Assembly (NCBI GenBank): GCA_936450465.1
Contig: OW388292.1
Coordinates: forward strand, 23,900,652-23,964,651
Direction of reading: 5' to 3'
From: Gibbula magus
Lineage: Eukaryota; Mollusca; Gastropoda; Trochida; Trochidae
DNA: 64,000 nucleotides
The position numbers were made by a program, and so were the translations under genes. The notes beneath the pieces were generated by a model. The model saw only the letters and a list, made by a program, of their open reading frames with translations, was not told the origin of the DNA and ran no database searches. How positions within the stretch are numbered: the stretch's first letter is position 1; every line of letters begins with the position of its first letter. Positions 34,744-46,762 of this stretch are shown in pieces.

Positions 34744-35888
34744 AACAATGATTACAATCGGTTCCAAACATAACAATGATAAACTTTTTGTGATTTCAAA
34801 CAATACATGTCATTATGTAATTAGGGGATAAACCAACTGTGTTCAGAAGCATGTTATCATGGATTGATAGCGAGTAAACTTAAAATTGAAACCGAATGCG
34901 AACTGACTGACCATTGCGTTCATGGCATTACGTTTGCTCGCCTTCTCAACTGCAGTACGTGTCGCTATATATTAAGATAGTAATACTGACAAAGTTTGTC
35001 TTACTAAGCTATCATTTAATGTAGCTCTATGACAAACTTCAGGAAATATTAATTTGATTGGTAGCAGTTATTTTGATTTCCACAAGTAGAACACACTTTA
35101 GAATCGGCGGTTTGTTCGTATAGATTGTGATGTCACAAGGTAGATGCAACAATACGGAGTGAAGCGGCGCTAAAACTACAGGAGGTTCAATCCAAAATTG
35201 ATTGGTTTTTCTGGAGAATCAATCAGAATCGAGTATCCAGCATTGTCATGGTAGAATTAACAATTCAATTAAACCATTTCCCCTCAAAACAAGGTGTATG
35301 TGATAGTAGTACGATATTAACTGTAACTGCTGGACAAAGCAGTTGATTATTTGGGGAAACACTTTTACTTATAATTAGGTGAAGTTCATTGCAGACAGAG
35401 CGAATCATAACAGCATCTGAATGTTGAGTATTTGGTAGGATCTGGGTTTCGAGCATTCTCTTCCCACAGAGTTTACTCAACTCAATTCATTCACCATTAC
35501 CGTGTTGCATTTAGAGCACTTTCTGGGTTAGAAATAGAGAGTTCTGGTTGGTTGCATCAACAGTTAGTTATGCAATCAACGATGTTTTTTCAAACGGTCT
35601 TTTTACGTAAGTGTCGAAATGACCATTTTGGATTTTGTTGGAATCATGACATATGCTCCATAGGCAACAGATTCATGTATAGAAAGATCATAGTTGAGCA
35701 GAAGAGAATGTAATTAGATGTCAGCACTTTTTATGTGTAGATAATATAATACTCACTCGAGTCTACTTCAGCGCAGGAATAATAAAAGGTAAAAAAGAAA
35801 AGAATAAGAAATAATGATAAAAATATCGATTTAGTTTTTAGTTTAGTTTTTGAGAAATGAGACTAAAATGTTGAAGTCCATAATCAAT
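34744..35888. other. Spacer, nothing recognised
   Basis: A 93-codon frame (35432-35713) and its antisense neighbour lack recognisable features. Confidence 0.4.
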
Positions 35889-36015
35889 ATGAAGTGCTTA
35901 TTAGTAGTTTTGAAAGTACAATTCCTTCCGGGTAATAATTGTAGCGCTTTCAGCATACCTTAGAGTATGGAAAAGGCGCAATATAAATATTCAATTAATA
36001 TTAATTAGTATTATA
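35889..36015 (+). mobile_element. SINE 3' fragment
   Basis: Closely matches the 3' half of the minus-strand SINE at 47210-47428: GAAGTGCTTATTAGTAG, TGAAAGTACAATT, TTGTAGCGCTTT(C/A), GCATACCTTAG and AAAAGGCGCAATATAAA in order. A degenerate (TTAATAT)n tail follows. The tRNA-related head is missing, as expected for 5' truncation during target-primed insertion. Confidence 0.78.
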
Positions 36016-36271
36016 TAATACTGAACTGAACTGCTACAAAAAATGTCAACTTACTCATTCACTCTGAAACATAATGTCTTTAAATATAATGTTTTAAACA
36101 CATAATCGTTTTTCTAACTTTAGTTTTACAATATACATGAACATATGCCGGCAGTTTATTGACGAATATTACAATAAAGTAGATAGTGACAACATTACAA
36201 TATTACATGGCATGCACTATTTAATTAATGACCATGATTTCAAATAATCAAACAAGTTAATTAGGAGGGAT

Positions 36272-36345
36272 GGGTGAAGGATAAAACATTCACCCCGAAA
36301 CGTCGTGTATGTTCATAATGAATAAGTTGTTATCCAGAACAACTT
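36272..36345 (+). ncRNA. Decayed hammerhead-bearing repeat
   Basis: A hairpin GGGTGAA (36272-36278) with TTCACCC (36289-36295) is followed by CGAAACGTCGTG. This matches the 3' half of the hammerhead-like units at 42.8 and 43.25 kb, and the downstream GTTGTTATCCAGAA is shared as well. The CUGAUGA half is not recognisable upstream of the stem, so catalytic ability is not expected. It is evidence that this repeat is dispersed. Confidence 0.5.
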
Positions 36346-37140
36346 GCTTTCTGTAACAAACATGTAACGTGTAATTAACTGTAGGCCTATAGGATTATGT
36401 ATCTCTTATTCTTGATTAAAAAATAGTTAGTCCCAATTGTTACTGGCGAGTTCAATAATTAAAGTGTCCGCTTTACAAACAGTTACCAACGCCTCAATCA
36501 TTAACTTTCAGAAAACACAGAAAAACACTGACAAAAAGAAAAAACTGAAGCTCATTAGGCGTCTCCAGGGAGTTCTGTCAGGAAACGTTACGGTAATTGT
36601 TTTTATAAACCTTATTAGTGATTCTTCACAGTGACAAATAACCATGTTAGGAGAGTATTTGAAATGAAACATTTTGTTCAGAGCAAATAATGCAAAATTT
36701 TAAAATAATAAACATTTCAGAGAAAAAAACGATTTTGACATATCAGCTTGTACCTTCAGTATTTCTGTATAGTCACATCGAGGTCAAAGTAATACCACAA
36801 ATATTGAATATAAATATATAAATAGTTGGATAAACATTCCCTTATGTTTATTGTACATAAAACTGTGTTACATCTTGGAGTGCCGGATAATGTGCAAGAG
36901 ACCATAACAAAAAAAATGGGCTATGTAAGTGGATGGTATTTAGCTCATTAGATCATATTAATACTACTCTCATCACAAATGACCCATTGGTGAGTTAACT
37001 ACATAATATATTATTGTTTATGTTAAATGTAAAAGGATTCTTTCATGGAGGTTGTTGGTACAAATGGCAGTCAATACCATTTGAGTTATATTTTATTCCT
37101 ACGAATATGAACATCCAAGCAATGAATAAAGTTTTCCTTA

Positions 37141-37540
37141 AAGAAGACTCTTAATAGTTGATGCCTCATTAAAGCTTCACTTCCAAAATTGGATCGTAAT
37201 TGGAAAATACTTCGACAGATGTTATTCAATGGAATACACACTTTAATCTTCTCAGTTTAAATAATTCATCATGAAAATGCTACTTTGTTAAATGAATTAT
37301 AGAAGAACATCTCTTTTCCTCTTATGTCTTATTGCTTTCCTTAAAGCAATTGTGCTGGAAAGAGATTCTTTCTATTGATCTAACGATTGGACATTGAACT
37401 GATTCAATCTTCAACCGAATCTTGTAATCCAATCGTCAGCATTGCTACATCTTTACATTGAGGGCGTTTGTATGGGTAGCTTGATGATTAAGTGAAATTA
37501 TGTTGGACTCAGTACCTCAGTGCCATCTTAACGAAAGACA
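37141..37540 (-). repeat. Third copy of palindrome block A
   Basis: In the orientation of 27805-28345 and more diverged: GACAGATGTT…ATACACACTTTAATCTTCTC, AAATAATTCATCATGA, GAAGAACATCT, CTTAAAGCAATTG and a GATTCAATC stretch follow in order. It shows that block A is a dispersed family. Confidence 0.68.
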
Positions 37541-37998
37541 TGTATATACTTAGTTATATGATGTCAATGTTGAGCTTTGTAACGTAAGACAACAGATCAT
37601 GTTGTTACAACTTCAAAGTCAAAGTAGCAATTCATCATGAGAAAGGTATGTATCCCTGAAGGTATGAACGATGAATATAGCACTTTCGTTTTGGACATAC
37701 ATTTATTTAGGTATCGGATTTAAATTTATGATAATAAAACATATATACAGTGAGAACCCCCAAAGCCGGATCCCAGTTAACCTGAAATACCATCTTCCGG
37801 TCAGTTTTATCCAAAAACAATCTCTGGCTAAATCAACAACAGTTTATTCACATACCAACACGGAGTATTGCATTATGCAGTGGCAGCCAAGGAAAAGAGA
37901 GAACTGGCTTTACATGGACCAAAATCCCAAAAGACAGTTTAGAAAATATATGCAAACCTTTCGACATGTTTTGAGACTTGTAAGTCTGGGATCCGGGA

Positions 37999-38052
37999 AA
38001 GAGAGAGAGAGTGAGAGAGACAGAGACAGAGAGAGAGACAGAGACAGAGAGT
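37999..38052 (+). repeat. (GA)n/(ACAGAG)n simple repeat
   Basis: About 54 bp of GAGAGA and CAGAGA units. It creates an Arg/Glu-rich stretch in an open frame (37671-38126) that is an artefact of the repeat. Confidence 0.9.
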
Positions 38053-38129
38053 TTATTAAAGTGTACCGAATCAAAAGGATTAACCATCAAAAGAAATCGC
38101 TTGAAAAAGTCAACGATAGCAGTTAATTC

Positions 38130-41100
38130 CTTGAAATTATCAAATGAAAAAGGCTACATATACGGTGGTATTTACCTTATAACGGCATCATAGACCTACA
38201 TTTATCACATGTATTATTTGTTTAATGGGAAGGAAGAAATTATCATTTTATTAATAATACATGACATAATAATAATGGTAGTGCATTAAATTTATTGAAA
38301 AGTTTTGTGAATAGCCTACATCAAGAAAGATTAACCGATCGACTCGACCACTGGCATAATTAAAATTCAGTCTAATTTAATTTGGATGTATTTTTCAACA
38401 GACAAAACGTTATAATTTATTTAATTTATGAAATAAAAAGTAAAAATGAATATAGGGCCTCATTGTTTGAGGGAAAATAAGTTTATTAGGCTTAACATTT
38501 TGATCTACACTTTGTTTCCACTTCTTTATCAATCTATTGTTAAATTAAATATCATATTCATGATGCTCATGAGCGACTGGGCGGTAGTCACAATTTAAGA
38601 AGGCCACATTGTCTACTTTTTTATTACTTTTCATGCCTAGCTTTCATCTCTGAGGAATTCGACAGAAAACGTTACAATAGTTATGTTTATGAAAATGTAT
38701 GTTTAATTGACACTCTGAAGAAGATATATACATGTGACAAACTCCAAACGAATCAGTTCAATTTCTCGAGACATATACATGTCCCTTACCAGAAATAGTT
38801 TTGACATGCACTTACTTAAGCCATTAACTTAAATGAATGTATTTGAATTTATCTATAGATTAAGTTCTTACATTTATAGATGATCTTAAACCTTTTATAG
38901 GCTGTATGCGTTACTAGACCTAGAGCGCCAACCACTTCTGTTACATTATATACGCTTTGTAAAGTTGATAAAAAAAAAAAGTGAAATAAACAGAAACGCC
39001 TTAATAAACCTTTTGAGATTTGGTCAACATATATGTACGGTGCTATAAACATTTATTTACAACAAATTCATATCTTTGTTCAATTACACAATACACATAT
39101 ACAGGACTTGCACTTTAATATATATTTTTGCTTGTAACCAAAATATTTAGACTTGAATTAAAGTTAATGTTGTGCATTTGTCATTTGATTTGTTATGAAA
39201 ACTGAATTTTAGAAAATCTAGTGATTTTCCCTGAACGTCATAACGTGTGAGAGAAAACCATGTGTGCTGCTTTTTCAATCAGCGTGTTCCACTGGGGTGA
39301 TTATATTGAAATTTCACCCTACATATAAATATGTAATGTTCAATTTAATCAATTAAGCAATCGAAACATTCTAATGTTCTTTATCTTTTGGTTAAATACT
39401 TGTATTATAAAGACAACCCACATTACTACAATAGCTATATATCTTTTCAATTTTCACCAACATGTAACCAAATCGTTGCTGTAAATAATTCTGTATACAA
39501 ATTATGGCTGTATTCAATATTTTCTATATCTATTCCACACTAACCCCGTGCCGGATCTAAGTTGTTTTGTTGTGATTTATGCAGTTTTGCAAATAAATAT
39601 CAATCGCCGCTGATCATCGCTGCGATACTGCCGAACCGTCGTAAAACAATAACTCACTCCAAAAAGCATTACGTATATCTTTGTTTGATACATGAAAAAT
39701 ATTTATGAGAGTTTATTGATTTTCTGCAATTGTTGTCTTTCGAGTTTTAGAACAAAACGAAAACACACACATGCTCCATGAGGGTATTTTAAAGGAGCCC
39801 ACAGGTGTTGTAGCGGACGATAATAACTAACGAACATTTTTCAATATTCCCGTTATGTTTGGACAAATGTCAAACATGAAGAAACACACACAAATATATC
39901 ATACGTAAAATATACGTCATTGTACACACCAAAAATGTTCGTTTGGACTTGTATACACTATTTGAACGTTAACATTTCTGAAGGTTAAAATCTCCAATTT
40001 TCAAAATTATGAATGAACGAAATTTAATTCTCTGCATGTAGGACTACTTTGCATGTACAGCATTTAAAAAAAACTAACTTGGAATGTTGTAGGGTTATTT
40101 ATAGCGAATGTATTCGGAGTCTTTATCTGAAACCAAAATTTTCATTTTATTCCTCATTTTCAGAAATAGTGTAATTTCCTGCTTACTTATTTGATACTCG
40201 TACGTTATTCATAAACCTGAAAGACGGGACATTTAAAAATAGTGATTATTGTACCTACAAGTAGATCTACAATGTGTTTGGGAATGAGATTACTCGCGTA
40301 GCGAATATGAAATCACTAGAAATCTTTAATATGCAATAGCTTATTTTGAGTGAAGATAATATAGCGATACATGCACATTTATTTTCAGAAAGTTGGCTAG
40401 ATAAGTTGTGACATGACGATAAGTTATCGCTCATTTCAGAAACTGCAACGGCCATAACGTTTTGATGAACATTTTATATAAATCATGTAGGAATCAAACA
40501 TGTATTAACAGCTTTTTAAAAATTGTAGCCTGGCATATTGATTTCTTTTTCTATTTCTGTGAATATATAGGTGAAAAACATTTGATAATATACGCGCTAT
40601 TCAAATTGACGGTGCCAATAGCCAACATCACTATGATAAAACTGCGTATGTATGATACTACTTAAAATTCTGCTGACGTCTAAACAACCGTCAAAACAAT
40701 TACACTGAAATTATATAATCTAGCTGAGATTAATTCCGACCCGGTAAAATATATTTGAAAAAAGTCTGACTGAAAATATAATTATGACAAAACGGATTAC
40801 CAACGCCTTATGGTCGCTTAGAGTAGTCAAAATGCTTTATTTTTATAAAATAGAAGAAAAGGCTTGAAAAATAAACTTGATTATTGAAGTGTTAATCCTT
40901 GTCATTTTGGTTTTTCAAACTACGACCTTCTTAAGCTCATCAGCTGCTATTTCCACATCGCCCGGTCGCGAGGTAACACTCTTTCCCATTAGCATCAAGC
41001 GTGACGTTGCCCGCGGTCAAGGGCGGATAACTCTAAACGTCAAAACTGGAAAATGGTCAATTGTCCGGGCATTTTACGTGAAGACAATTCAAGTGTCCGG

Positions 41101-42778
41101 CTTAATATCAAGCTATATCATCAGCAACACAATATCCAAGTTACCCTGATAAACATTATGTTGTGAAACAAGTCGGAGAACTAATATGAACGTTAATCTT
41201 CATTATGCCAGTTATATATATATATATTATCTTGAAAGCCAACGGTGTTGTGAGACCTTCGAGAGGGCAGCGACTATAGTATCTATTCCATGATCAATTA
41301 CAATGTAATTGTGTTTAGCTTCACGGATATTTCGTTCTTTCATGTCTGATTGACAATGCTACATTGCCATACTCAAACTAAGGCAAGTACTTCAATTGTA
41401 GCACGTTGTATACTATAGGTGCTTAATTATCAATTGATATGTCTATTTCACATGAATAACCGAGCTTAAATAACTAACTGTAAAAGACAGGTTTGCCGCA
41501 AGTTAAATGAGATCCCTTTAAATCAAATATCTGAAGATAACAGGAAAAACAGATCTCTCATTGTTAGATTCCGCTGAAAATCCCGGTTATAGCAAAGTAA
41601 TTTGCTTCTCTATTCAATTATGGTGTCTAATAGTGTAAAATAGCACATTACAACGCGTTTTAAATGACTCATTAGTTTCAATGATCCCTCCCTTAACGGG
41701 CTAACAACTAGTTATTCTGTCCTTTTAATTAAAATTGTCAGTTTGATATACGACAGTAATTGTTTCTTATTGTCGGTAATTTGTTCAAATGTGATTTCCT
41801 ATGATGTTTTAAAAAATGCAATAGTCACAACGATCGCACCGTCAGAAGCCATGACCAGAAAAAAACATCTTGTTATCTGTCCTTTTAGTTAAACCTGTCA
41901 ATACTTGATCGACGAGAGTACTTGTTTGTAATTCAGTAATTTGTTCAATTTATGTGTTTTCCTGTAGCTGATATAGCCTGAGTAAGGGAGGGGGACAGGA
42001 ACTAAAAGCTATCAAGAATGATCTACAAAGATAAAATAAGAAATCGCATGTATTACATTTCACATCAAACGAAATAATGCAAATATGTCATAAAATACAT
42101 GTTCGTATAATCATCAATGATTTAAAGTTTGGAGTATTTTAAGTATCTGAGATGGTATTGACTTATTTCAAAATTTAAATGGTATCTTATCGTCCTATTA
42201 TGAAATATAATGTAACATGTTCATACCATGTTTGTTTGTATTCATTCAACATACATGTACTACTTTATCTTACCCACCGTTCCGTGGCTTAGAACTTTCG
42301 TATATTTAACTATCAAAGCTGCTGGGCGTCATGTTATCAAGTTTACATATCAGTTTACATATCGAATATTAGTTTTAAAATAGTGGATCTGTATTAGAAC
42401 TGATCATTTGCAGATGCACACTTCTAAGGGAGATACAGAAACGTTTTCATCTCTCCTGTACCAGGTGACAAACTTACATGTATGGACCATGGTTTGATTT
42501 ATATGAAGGAGATGAAGTTTCATCTTTATACCAGTTATTGTTCTTTTATGTTTATACCACTTTCTTTATAGCATTCATGAACACCTTACATTAGATATTT
42601 CGTCATTGTTCGTCGGGTCTTTCGTGACCATAGAAAGTAACAATCTATTTCTGGTATTGCAAGTTACGTTTTGTATGTCTGTCCACAATTATGACGCTGA
42701 AGAATATTCATTCACATTTTAAATTAAAATAACCTCTTTGAAAGGCATTTAGAAGTGGACTACATAAGAACAGACAGA
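38130..42778. other. Long AT-rich spacer, little recognised
   Basis: 4.6 kb without an ORF above 90 codons and without clear repeat ends. A GC-richer patch at 40.95-41.08 kb lies in a 90-codon frame (40877-41149) whose N-terminus is hydrophobic, but the frame has no ATG start and no known domain. Exons shorter than about 40 codons cannot be excluded. Confidence 0.45.
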
Positions 42779-42809
42779 TTTACTGGATAACAACTTTACT
42801 GTGAAAATA

Positions 42810-42849
42810 CACGACGTTTCGGAGTATATACTCACTCTTTCATCAGGTG
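42810..42849 (-). ncRNA. Hammerhead ribozyme-like motif, left copy
   Basis: On the minus strand: stem I CAC (42847-42849) with GUG (42810-42812), core CUGAUGA (42840-42846), a stem II of GAGU…ACUC type, GAAA (42817-42820), self-complementary ACGU as a possible intermolecular stem III (42814-42817), and cleavage expected after GUC. Stem II is separated from the core by extra A residues, unlike a canonical hammerhead, so activity is uncertain. Confidence 0.5.
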
Positions 42850-42920
42850 GAATGTAAGGATATAACATGATGATGATGGTGTGTGTTAAAACACATGTTT
42901 AACGTCAGTTTTGACATTAA

Positions 42921-43130
42921 AGGGGCAGTAGCACGTTTTCCGCTCAAATAAGTTGAAGAAATGTATTTGAAAAATAATGTCACTAATAGTAAAACACCCT
43001 TCTCTCTTCGGAAAATCAAGTTAAAACATGAGTGTACATGGTTCTGTAAAGCCATGAAAGTCGTTTTTGTAATTCTGAATAATAAATAAATTTGAAAAAA
43101 TAAAATGTGCAAAAACGTGCTACTGCCCCT
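42921..43130. mobile_element. TTAA-type MITE, subfamily 1 (210 bp)
   Basis: TTAA at 42917-42920 and 43131-43134. The ends AGGGGCAGTAGCACGTTTT and the reverse complement of AGGGGCAGTAGCACGTTTTT are nearly perfect inverted repeats. Shares its left 100 bp with 31467-31821. It sits between CGTCAGT (42904-42910) and ACTGACG (43144-43150), which are complementary, so it landed at or near the tip of a hairpin in the older palindromic element. Confidence 0.92.
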
Positions 43131-43242
43131 TTAAAGTCTTTTCACTGACGGGTAAGGAAATAACACATATGATACATTTATACAGCAAAAAAAACAATGG
43201 TGAGGAATCTAAATGTATCATATTTGTTATTTCCCTACATTC

Positions 43243-43282
43243 CACCTGATGAAGGAGCGAGTATATACTCCGAAACGTCGTT
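43243..43282 (+). ncRNA. Hammerhead ribozyme-like motif, right copy
   Basis: Core CUGAUGA (43246-43252), stem II GGAG/CUCC (43254-43257 with 43268-43271), GAAA (43272-43275), palindromic ACGU (43275-43278), cleavage expected after GUC (43279). Stem I is weak here (2 bp, against 3 bp in the left copy) and one A is unpaired before stem II. The inner GAGUAUAUACUC is itself palindromic and could compete. Confidence 0.5.
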
Positions 43283-43394
43283 TATTTTCACATTAAAGAA
43301 GTTGTAATCCAGAAAATATTCCTGTTCCTAACGTTACGTTGTTATGAACTTGTTGAAACTTCGATCTCAGATTCAATGTACATTCAGTTACTCT

Positions 43395-43530
43395 ATTTTG
43401 GCAGTCCAAGTAACCACTTTAAGTTCGTCAATATTCCCAGAGGTTAACATCCGTGTAGACAGTAAAGGAAGATTCGGGAAATGGAAATCGATTGAAGGAT
43501 GTCTCTCTGGTGTACAAACAACCTACTACT
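43395..43530 (+). repeat. Dispersed repeat J, copy 1
   Basis: Diverged match to 47575-47710: GGCAGTCCAAGTAACCACTTT, GTCAATATTC and GAAATGGAAATCGATT follow in the same order. Confidence 0.45.
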
Positions 43531-43624
43531 GTTCCATGCTTTGGTAGGACAGTCGAAATAGATAAAGCATACATGCAAAAAGGGAAACTAGTTTGATCAG
43601 CTATTTGATATTAATATGATTCAT

Positions 43625-44545
43625 AAGCCCCAATCACACTCACGTTATTTAACGTAGTGGTTATCCGTATTCAAAACGTAGACATAGACGTGGGGAAAAA
43701 AGTAGTTTGTAATTTAACTTTTGAAGTTAAGCTTTTTTGAATGCACTTGGACGTGGTGGATTGAAAAGTTGAACTTAGTTCATTGTAGTTAAACATAGTA
43801 AAGAATGTACTTAAATGTATTACAACTTGTCCCCGAATAACTACACCTTACTAGGTATTTAAGTCCGTTTTAGTACGTTTAAATACATTCTAGTACTTCG
43901 TACTACGTTTGACTACGTTATACTACAGTAAACTACACTAGTATCATTTAAGTTGAAGAACGTTTCAGAACAGAAGACAAGGTGTAAGTACGACTATCTG
44001 CGTTATCAACACGTTTTGGTAGGTTTGTTATTGACGCATTGACGTTAAAGTAAGTTCAAATACGTCTAACTACTCTTAAGTAAGTATGATTACGCTGAAC
44101 TACGATAAGTTCCATCAAGTTAGAGGTTTTGTGGCTACGTTCAGTGAACTAGGTTAACCTATGTAAATTAGCGTAAGTCAATCTTTATTACGGTACTCAG
44201 AAGGCCACAGGCCTGTAGTACAATCATGAGTAGATCACATTACAGATTATGTTCGGTTTCAATATATTTCTAAATAACATTGCATAATAAATATACATTG
44301 CAAGGTTTTGTAATACTTGAGCATTGGTATGTGATAACATAATATATACATTTAGTTGATAATGACATGGATTCTGTATATATCTTTCATTCTTTGTGTT
44401 ATTGAAGTGATAACATGTGATTGTAGAGCTACACTTTGGCTGTGCCAAATATAACCATATCCTGTTTTGTTGAGAATCTCTCTTATTTTAGTCACCCAAT
44501 TTATTTTACCATTTTTATCATAAATCAAAACTGTGACTGGGGCTT
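43625..44545. mobile_element. Candidate DNA transposon with ACTACGT-rich interior
   Basis: AAGCCCCAATCACAC (43625-43639) and CTGTGACTGGGGCTT (44531-44545) are inverted repeats (13 of 15). The first 550 bp inside are packed with degenerate TACGTTTAACTACG-like words (for example 43870-43935 and 44040-44105). No target duplication is clear and no transposase frame is present. Confidence 0.35.
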
Positions 44546-45814
44546 CAATGACAAGACAAATTCATGACACTGTTCTGTTTAAAACTTTCGGAAATACTCG
44601 AAAACTTATTTTTCGACCTCAGTTAAGCGATATCAGATTTCAGATATCGAGATAAATAAATCACAAATATCGTTTTACATCTACCCTTTCTAACCAACCA
44701 ATTGTGAATTGAATTAAACTGCAATACCACTTGAAAAGTTCATTTAAAATTAAATACACGAAAAGTCAATATTGGAGTGTGACTGAAAAAGGCAATAACG
44801 TCTCTAATATCATTATTCTGACATTGGTTTGCACTACAATCACGGATGTACATGTACATACATATTTCGTTGAAAATCTAACCAATGAAGTTGTTTAATA
44901 TTGTTGCTGGGTTTAAAGACTGTTTCAGAGTCGTGTTGTTTGACTGTGTTTCATTTTTATCCCATTGCAGTGTTTCATACTCAGTGGCTTTGATGGCTGA
45001 AAGTAATACTAATGTATGATATTTCAGAGCACGAATGATTTTAGTACTTTCATGTGAGCGATTTTGCGATAACTATTTTGAATATTTTTGCATCATTATA
45101 CATTATGTGTATATTCATTAATGGCTACGGTGCTGATCGTACAAACCCTTTTCGGTCGTTGTGTCCTGGAATGAATCATCTGACTTGGTATCATCTCAAA
45201 TATTTTCTTTGAAGTCACTGATTTCTTCCTAATCTTCAGACTCTATTCATTGGCTCATAGTGTCTCCATAGACCTATTCTGCATAGAAACCACCAGCTTT
45301 ATAGATATCACTTACACTTCAAGCAGTTCTGGTTCCACAGAGGCTTTGATCTCTGAAGATGAAACAATAGTTTTTACACTTCCGATTTTCAGACCTCTCC
45401 CAAACGTCTCCTGTCCGCATTTAGCTTATTACTGTTTGTTGAGCATTGTTTCTAGCATTATATTTTGTAGCATTTGACATTTTCTTGGTGCATACATGTA
45501 TATGTGGAGACAATGTTCGTACACAGAATAATAGTGCCCGTGTACGCAGGATTTCCTTATGCAGAATGTATAAATAAACTTTGTTTATAAATAATAACAT
45601 ATGTGGCAGTATAGAGTTTCATTTTAACTTTCCAGTGTTTTGAGTTTTACAGTTGTACTTGTTGCAACGATGTCATATTGTGGTTGTGGTCATTTTACTA
45701 TAATTCATAGAAATGCAAAATAAAAATAATAAAATATAAAATAGTTCAATAAAAAGGGTTTTATATGGTGGTGGTATTTTATATGTTATTTGTGATTCTG
45801 AAGTTTATCAATTA
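44546..45814. other. Spacer, one short repeat match
   Basis: 45330-45364 shares about 30 bp with the 8.3/25.0 kb block (CAGAGGCTTTGATCTCTGAA, GATGAAAC). A 75-codon frame covers it but is not conserved. The rest is unremarkable. Confidence 0.4.
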
Positions 45815-46762
45815 TGTTGATGCTTAAGGCGGCAGTGACAGTTTTTAGTTATATTGCATTGAGTATGTCAGTATTGACTGGAAGGTCAAGGCTTCCTGTC
45901 AGTAGTCTAAGGTCAAGGTGGTGTCACTGGCAGATTGTTTATCACATGATCAGTTATTTAGGCATCTGATTGGTTGATTAGGGAACAGTGCTTTCTAACT
46001 TTGCACCTGTGCATGTCACCGTCACTTCACATTGGGACACAGAGATTGACACAGGTGAGCCATTATTTGCTTGACATGGTAATTTCATAGTGCATGGTAA
46101 TGCAAGTGAAATATTATCTTATATCTAAAAGTATAAATTGTATAGCTAACTATAATCTAAAACTATATAATTATCTATTACATCTCAAGTACACTAATAA
46201 AATAATATCTTTCCAAAGTTATATTATTTCCAAAAACTCAATTATGTCATCAATATAACTTACATCACAGTAATTTACACAACATCTCAAATGTGTGATT
46301 TGTGTCAGAATGAATGAATGGTGATACTGTTTGTGTACTACAGACATAATTGGAGTGACACTGAGATGGGCGCCGCCATGTGCTTGGTATTGCTGTATTC
46401 CACAGATATGTGAGTGAATGCATTTTTGTATTATGGTGCTATACTGTATCACATTTGGTTTTAATATTGTATGTAATGTGAGTTGGTGTAATTGTGTAAT
46501 ACTTTTAAATGAGCCTTTGTATATGTTTGTCATTTCAACATGATGTAATGTTTCTACTACACCATGTGCTATTGTATATCTAAAATGGCATTGTGACATA
46601 TTGAATGAAATGTAATGTTTATCAAATGTTATATTGTTTTGCCCCTATGTTGCAGGGCTGTATTTATATTAAATACTGGATCAACTGGTTCCTACGAATA
46701 AACGATTGAACCCCAAACAGCCTCGTCATCCTTCGCCTCGGCGAGTTACACTAGCTGTTACA
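45815..46762. mobile_element. Possible solo LTR or other retroelement relic
   Basis: The block begins near TGTTGATGCTTAAGGCGGCA and ends near CTAGCTGTTACA, i.e. TG…CA-like ends. An AATAAA (46698) lies about 65 bp before the right end, and the composition differs from the flanks. It contains the longest non-LINE minus-strand frame nearby (126 codons, 46219-46599; His-rich, not recognised). No target duplication or second LTR was found. Confidence 0.2.

Larger units (their letters stand above)
42779..43315. mobile_element. Palindromic Penelope-like repeat with inverted hammerheads
   Basis: Arms 42779-42867 and 43225-43315 are inverted repeats of about 90 bp, each holding a hammerhead-like unit facing away from the centre. 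The right arm is preceded by a 25-bp hairpin (43156-43180 with 43210-43234, one mismatch). A TTAA MITE lies between the arms. Penelope-like retroelements are known to carry hammerheads in their terminal repeats and can have inverted terminal copies. No RT or GIY-YIG coding sequence is left, so the assignment is by RNA motif only. Confidence 0.6.

Noticed and set aside
36019..36034. CTGAACTGAACTG as the tail of a second minus-strand LINE
   Set aside because: No AATAAA or LINE coding sequence follows on its right.
37740..37780. Tigger/pogo-like terminus (TACAGTGAGAACCCCCAAAG)
   Set aside because: It resembles such ends, but no partner inverted repeat or TA duplication was found nearby.
37671..38126. 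151-codon ORF with an Arg/Glu-rich tail
   Set aside because: The tail is a translated GA microsatellite and the upstream part has no recognisable domain.
40877..41149. Possible secreted 90-residue protein
   Set aside because: Hydrophobic start and CpG-richer DNA, but no ATG in frame and no family resemblance.
46219..46599. 126-codon minus-strand ORF as a gene
   Set aside because: No domain and no initiation context; lies in a probable repeat block.
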